This document shows positions 5,351-6,710 of a stretch of 6,710 nucleotides of DNA, piece after piece. Positions within the stretch are counted from its first letter, which is position 1; each line of letters starts with the position of its first letter. The translations under genes were made by a program, and so were the position numbers. The stretch comes from Ktedonobacterales bacterium (GTDB lineage: Bacteria; Chloroflexota; Ktedonobacteria; Ktedonobacterales; JADMIN01): contig JAICVT010000245.1 of the NCBI GenBank assembly GCA_025935235.1, forward strand, positions 1-6,710, written 5' to 3'. Under the pieces are notes generated by a model. That model searched no databases. It saw nothing but the letters and a program-made list of their open reading frames with translations, and was not told where the DNA came from.

Positions 5351-6174
5351 CTCGCGCGCTCCGCGTCTGGTGGACGGCAGACATTGCAGGGGATGTAGCC
5401 CGCGAGCCGCGCCTGCTCCTCGCTGCCAAACGCGATCAACTGCTCCGGCGCGATGCGCCGCGCAAAGTGGCAGGAAGGATAGCAGTAGGAGTCGCCACTC
5501 TGGCTCGCCACATAGCGGATGCCCGACGCTGCCAGCGCCTCGATCTGGGCGACGTCCAGCCCCTCCGCCTCCAGGATCGTGCGCTTGGACGCCGGGCCAC
5601 CCATGCCATAGGCGCCCAGATGTCCATCCGCTCGCACGACGCGGTGGCAGGGGATGAAGACCGGGACGGGATTGCGGGCCATCGCCGTGCCGACCGCGCG
5701 CACGGCGGCGGGATGTCCAATCTCGCGCGCGACCCAGCTATACGGGCGCACCTCGCCAAAGGGAATCTCGCGCGCCTTCATCAGCGCGGCGCGCATGAAG
5801 GGCGTCTGGCCGCGCAGATCGAAGGTCAGCGGGGCGGAACGGTCGCCCGCCAGCCACGCGCGCAGCGCCTGCTCCATGCGCTGTGGTGGCTCGGTCTCCA
5901 GGAAGACACGCCGCCCCAGCAGCGCATACGCCTCGACCTCGAAGTCGCCGTTCGACGAAGCGCGCCGCGCGACCGAAAGGCCGCGGTCGTTCCAGGCGAG
6001 GTAGACCAGCCCCAGCGCCGTCTCGATGGTCGTATAGGAATCGGCCAGCCCGACACGGGTCAGCGCGCCGCTGACACAGGTGGCAGGCGCGGGCGTCTGG
6101 CCAAGCGCACGCAGATCCGCCAGCAGATCGCGCGCGGCGGTGAGGCCGTCCCGGTGAATATGAAGGTCGCTCAT
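5347..6174 (-). CDS. Methylated-DNA-protein-cysteine methyltransferase with C-terminal Ada-type zinc domain
   Basis: The main domain (about residues 50-206) removes alkyl groups from O6-alkylguanine by irreversible transfer to its own cysteine. Signatures are GQTPFMRAALMKAREIPFGEV (starting at 122), the arginine-finger helix AVRAVGTAMARNP (157-169), and the active site IPCHRVV with Cys176. Residues 219-269 form an Ada-type zinc domain with the complete four-cysteine set (YCYPSC, Cys231/Cys235; PCNVCRP, Cys263/Cys266) and the FARRI...AGY core. In E. coli Ada this domain is N-terminal, repairs methylphosphotriesters and is followed by an AraC-type activator and the methyltransferase. Here the order is reversed and the AraC part is absent. 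The start is well supported by AGGAGG seven bases upstream, inside the sigma-factor gene, and by an ATGA stop/start overlap. The N-terminal 48 residues are a poorly conserved leader. Confidence 0.93.
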   Translation of the reverse strand: MSDLHIHRDGLTAARDLLADLRALGQTPAPATCVSGALTRVGLADSYTTIETALGLVYLAWNDRGLSVARRASSNGDFEVEAYALLGRRVFLETEPPQRMEQALRAWLAGDRSAPLTFDLRGQTPFMRAALMKAREIPFGEVRPYSWVAREIGHPAAVRAVGTAMARNPVPVFIPCHRVVRADGHLGAYGMGGPASKRTILEAEGLDVAQIEALAASGIRYVASQSGDSYCYPSCHFARRIAPEQLIAFGSEEQARLAGYIPCNVCRPPDAERAS

Positions 6175-6187
6175 CTCACTGCCTCCT
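6171..6187 (-). promoter_or_regulatory. ATGA stop-start overlap with internal Shine-Dalgarno
   Basis: On the minus strand the sigma-factor stop TGA (6173-6171) lies within ATGA, whose ATG (6174-6172) starts the methyltransferase gene. A perfect AGGAGG sits at 6187-6182, seven bases before that ATG. This is a classic translational-coupling arrangement and implies one mRNA and roughly matched production of the two proteins. Confidence 0.85.
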
Positions 6188-6710
6188 GCGCCTGGGCGAT
6201 GCGCTCCTGTTCGAGCGCTTTGCGCAAGCGCGCCACGCCACGACTGGCGTGCGATTTGACTGTCCCCACTGGTTCGCCCAGCGTCTCGGCGATGGCCGCA
6301 TATTGCATGCCCTCGACATGGCGCAGGATGATGACGACGCGCTGGGCTTCGGGCAGCGTCAACAGCAGCGCCGCCAACTCGTCGAGCCGCTCGCGCCGCT
6401 CCAGCGCCACGCCCGGCAGCCCCTGTGGGTCATCATCCGCGATGCGGTCAGCGACGCCAACGCCGCGGCCATCATCAGCGGCGCCCGCGTCTAGCGCATC
6501 TAGCGAGAGGGCCGGATTGCGCCGCGCCGAGCGAGCGCGATTGCGCGCCAGATTGGCCGCGATCTGAAAGAGCCACGGCCGCAGCCGCAGCGCGCGCCGC
6601 CGTTCGGGCGCATAGCCTCCCAGCGCGCGCCAGGCCTGCGCCAGCGTCTCCTCGACCAACTCCTCCGCATCGCGCGGCTGGCCAGACATGCGCAGCGCAA
6701 AGGCATAGAG
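6171..6710 (-). CDS. ECF-type RNA polymerase sigma factor, 5' end beyond window
   Basis: The frame enters from the right edge in phase and gives 179 residues; only the first part of region 2 is missing. An ATG at 6689 should not be taken as the start, because the codons before it (LYAFALR) continue the sigma region 2 pattern. Region 2.2 is DAEELVEETLAQAWRAL (14-30), a variant of the usual DAEDLVQETF core. Regions 2.3-2.4 are RPWLFQIAANLARNRARSARR (starting at 45). An Asp/Gly-rich linker of about 40 residues follows (67-106). Region 4 includes LPEAQRVVIILRHVEGMQYAAIAETLG (starting at 119) and the recognition helix PVGTVKSHASRGVARLRKAL (147-166). The gene directly downstream, where an anti-sigma factor is often found, is the methyltransferase/Ada fusion. 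ECF group and target promoters cannot be assigned from the sequence alone. Confidence 0.92.
   Translation of the reverse strand, partial: LYAFALRMSGQPRDAEELVEETLAQAWRALGGYAPERRRALRLRPWLFQIAANLARNRARSARRNPALSLDALDAGAADDGRGVGVADRIADDDPQGLPGVALERRERLDELAALLLTLPEAQRVVIILRHVEGMQYAAIAETLGEPVGTVKSHASRGVARLRKALEQERIAQAQEAVR

Noticed and set aside
5467..6567. 366-codon plus-strand open frame opposite the methyltransferase and sigma genes
   Set aside because: The opposite strand carries PCHRV, the four-Cys Ada domain and sigma regions 2 and 4; this frame has no family features.
6500..6689. ATG at 6689 as the true start of the sigma factor
   Set aside because: The seven codons before it (LYAFALR) continue conserved region 2, so the gene begins outside the window.

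Overview
This is a 6.7 kb, G+C-rich stretch (about two thirds G+C by eye) of a bacterial chromosome. It is gene-dense and mostly carries housekeeping genes, with a few unusual architectures. Codons strongly prefer G or C at the third position. The set of families (a divergent MurA with Asp in place of the catalytic Cys, a GtrA-type membrane protein, ThiL, a lone PhoU, an ECF sigma factor and a methyltransferase/Ada fusion), together with G+C-rich palindromic intergenic elements, makes me lean towards Chloroflexota or a similar deep-branching high-G+C lineage. This assignment is weak: there is no rRNA and no lineage-specific marker.

Layout. Positions 1-1352 (minus) hold most of a murA-type gene, running off the left edge. 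A compact divergent promoter region (about 1353-1537) separates it from a plus-strand gene for an acidic 249-residue protein I do not recognise (1538-2287), which appears to be transcribed leaderless. The 316-base gap that follows holds a large structured inverted repeat (2317-2452) and a small hairpin overlapping a possible promoter. Then come a GtrA-family membrane protein (2604-3248), a second G+C-rich palindromic intergenic element (3257-3383), thiL (3470-4561), and a PhoU-like gene (4676-5350, plus). On the minus strand from the right edge, the C-terminal part of an ECF sigma factor (6710-6171) is translationally coupled through an ATGA overlap to a methylguanine-DNA methyltransferase with an Ada-type four-cysteine zinc domain at its C terminus (6174-5347). 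This gene converges on phoU, and both genes use the same CTAG palindrome for their stop codons.

How the genes relate. murA (peptidoglycan precursor synthesis), thiL (last step of thiamine diphosphate synthesis), gtrA and phoU look like independent units, each with its own promoter or upstream gap. The one clear functional pairing is the sigma factor with the methyltransferase/Ada fusion. In classical Ada the alkyl-sensing zinc domain is fused to an AraC-type activator; here it is fused to the repair enzyme, and a sigma factor is co-translated instead. A sigma-factor-based alkylation response is the most interesting hypothesis in the window, but the sequence alone does not prove it.
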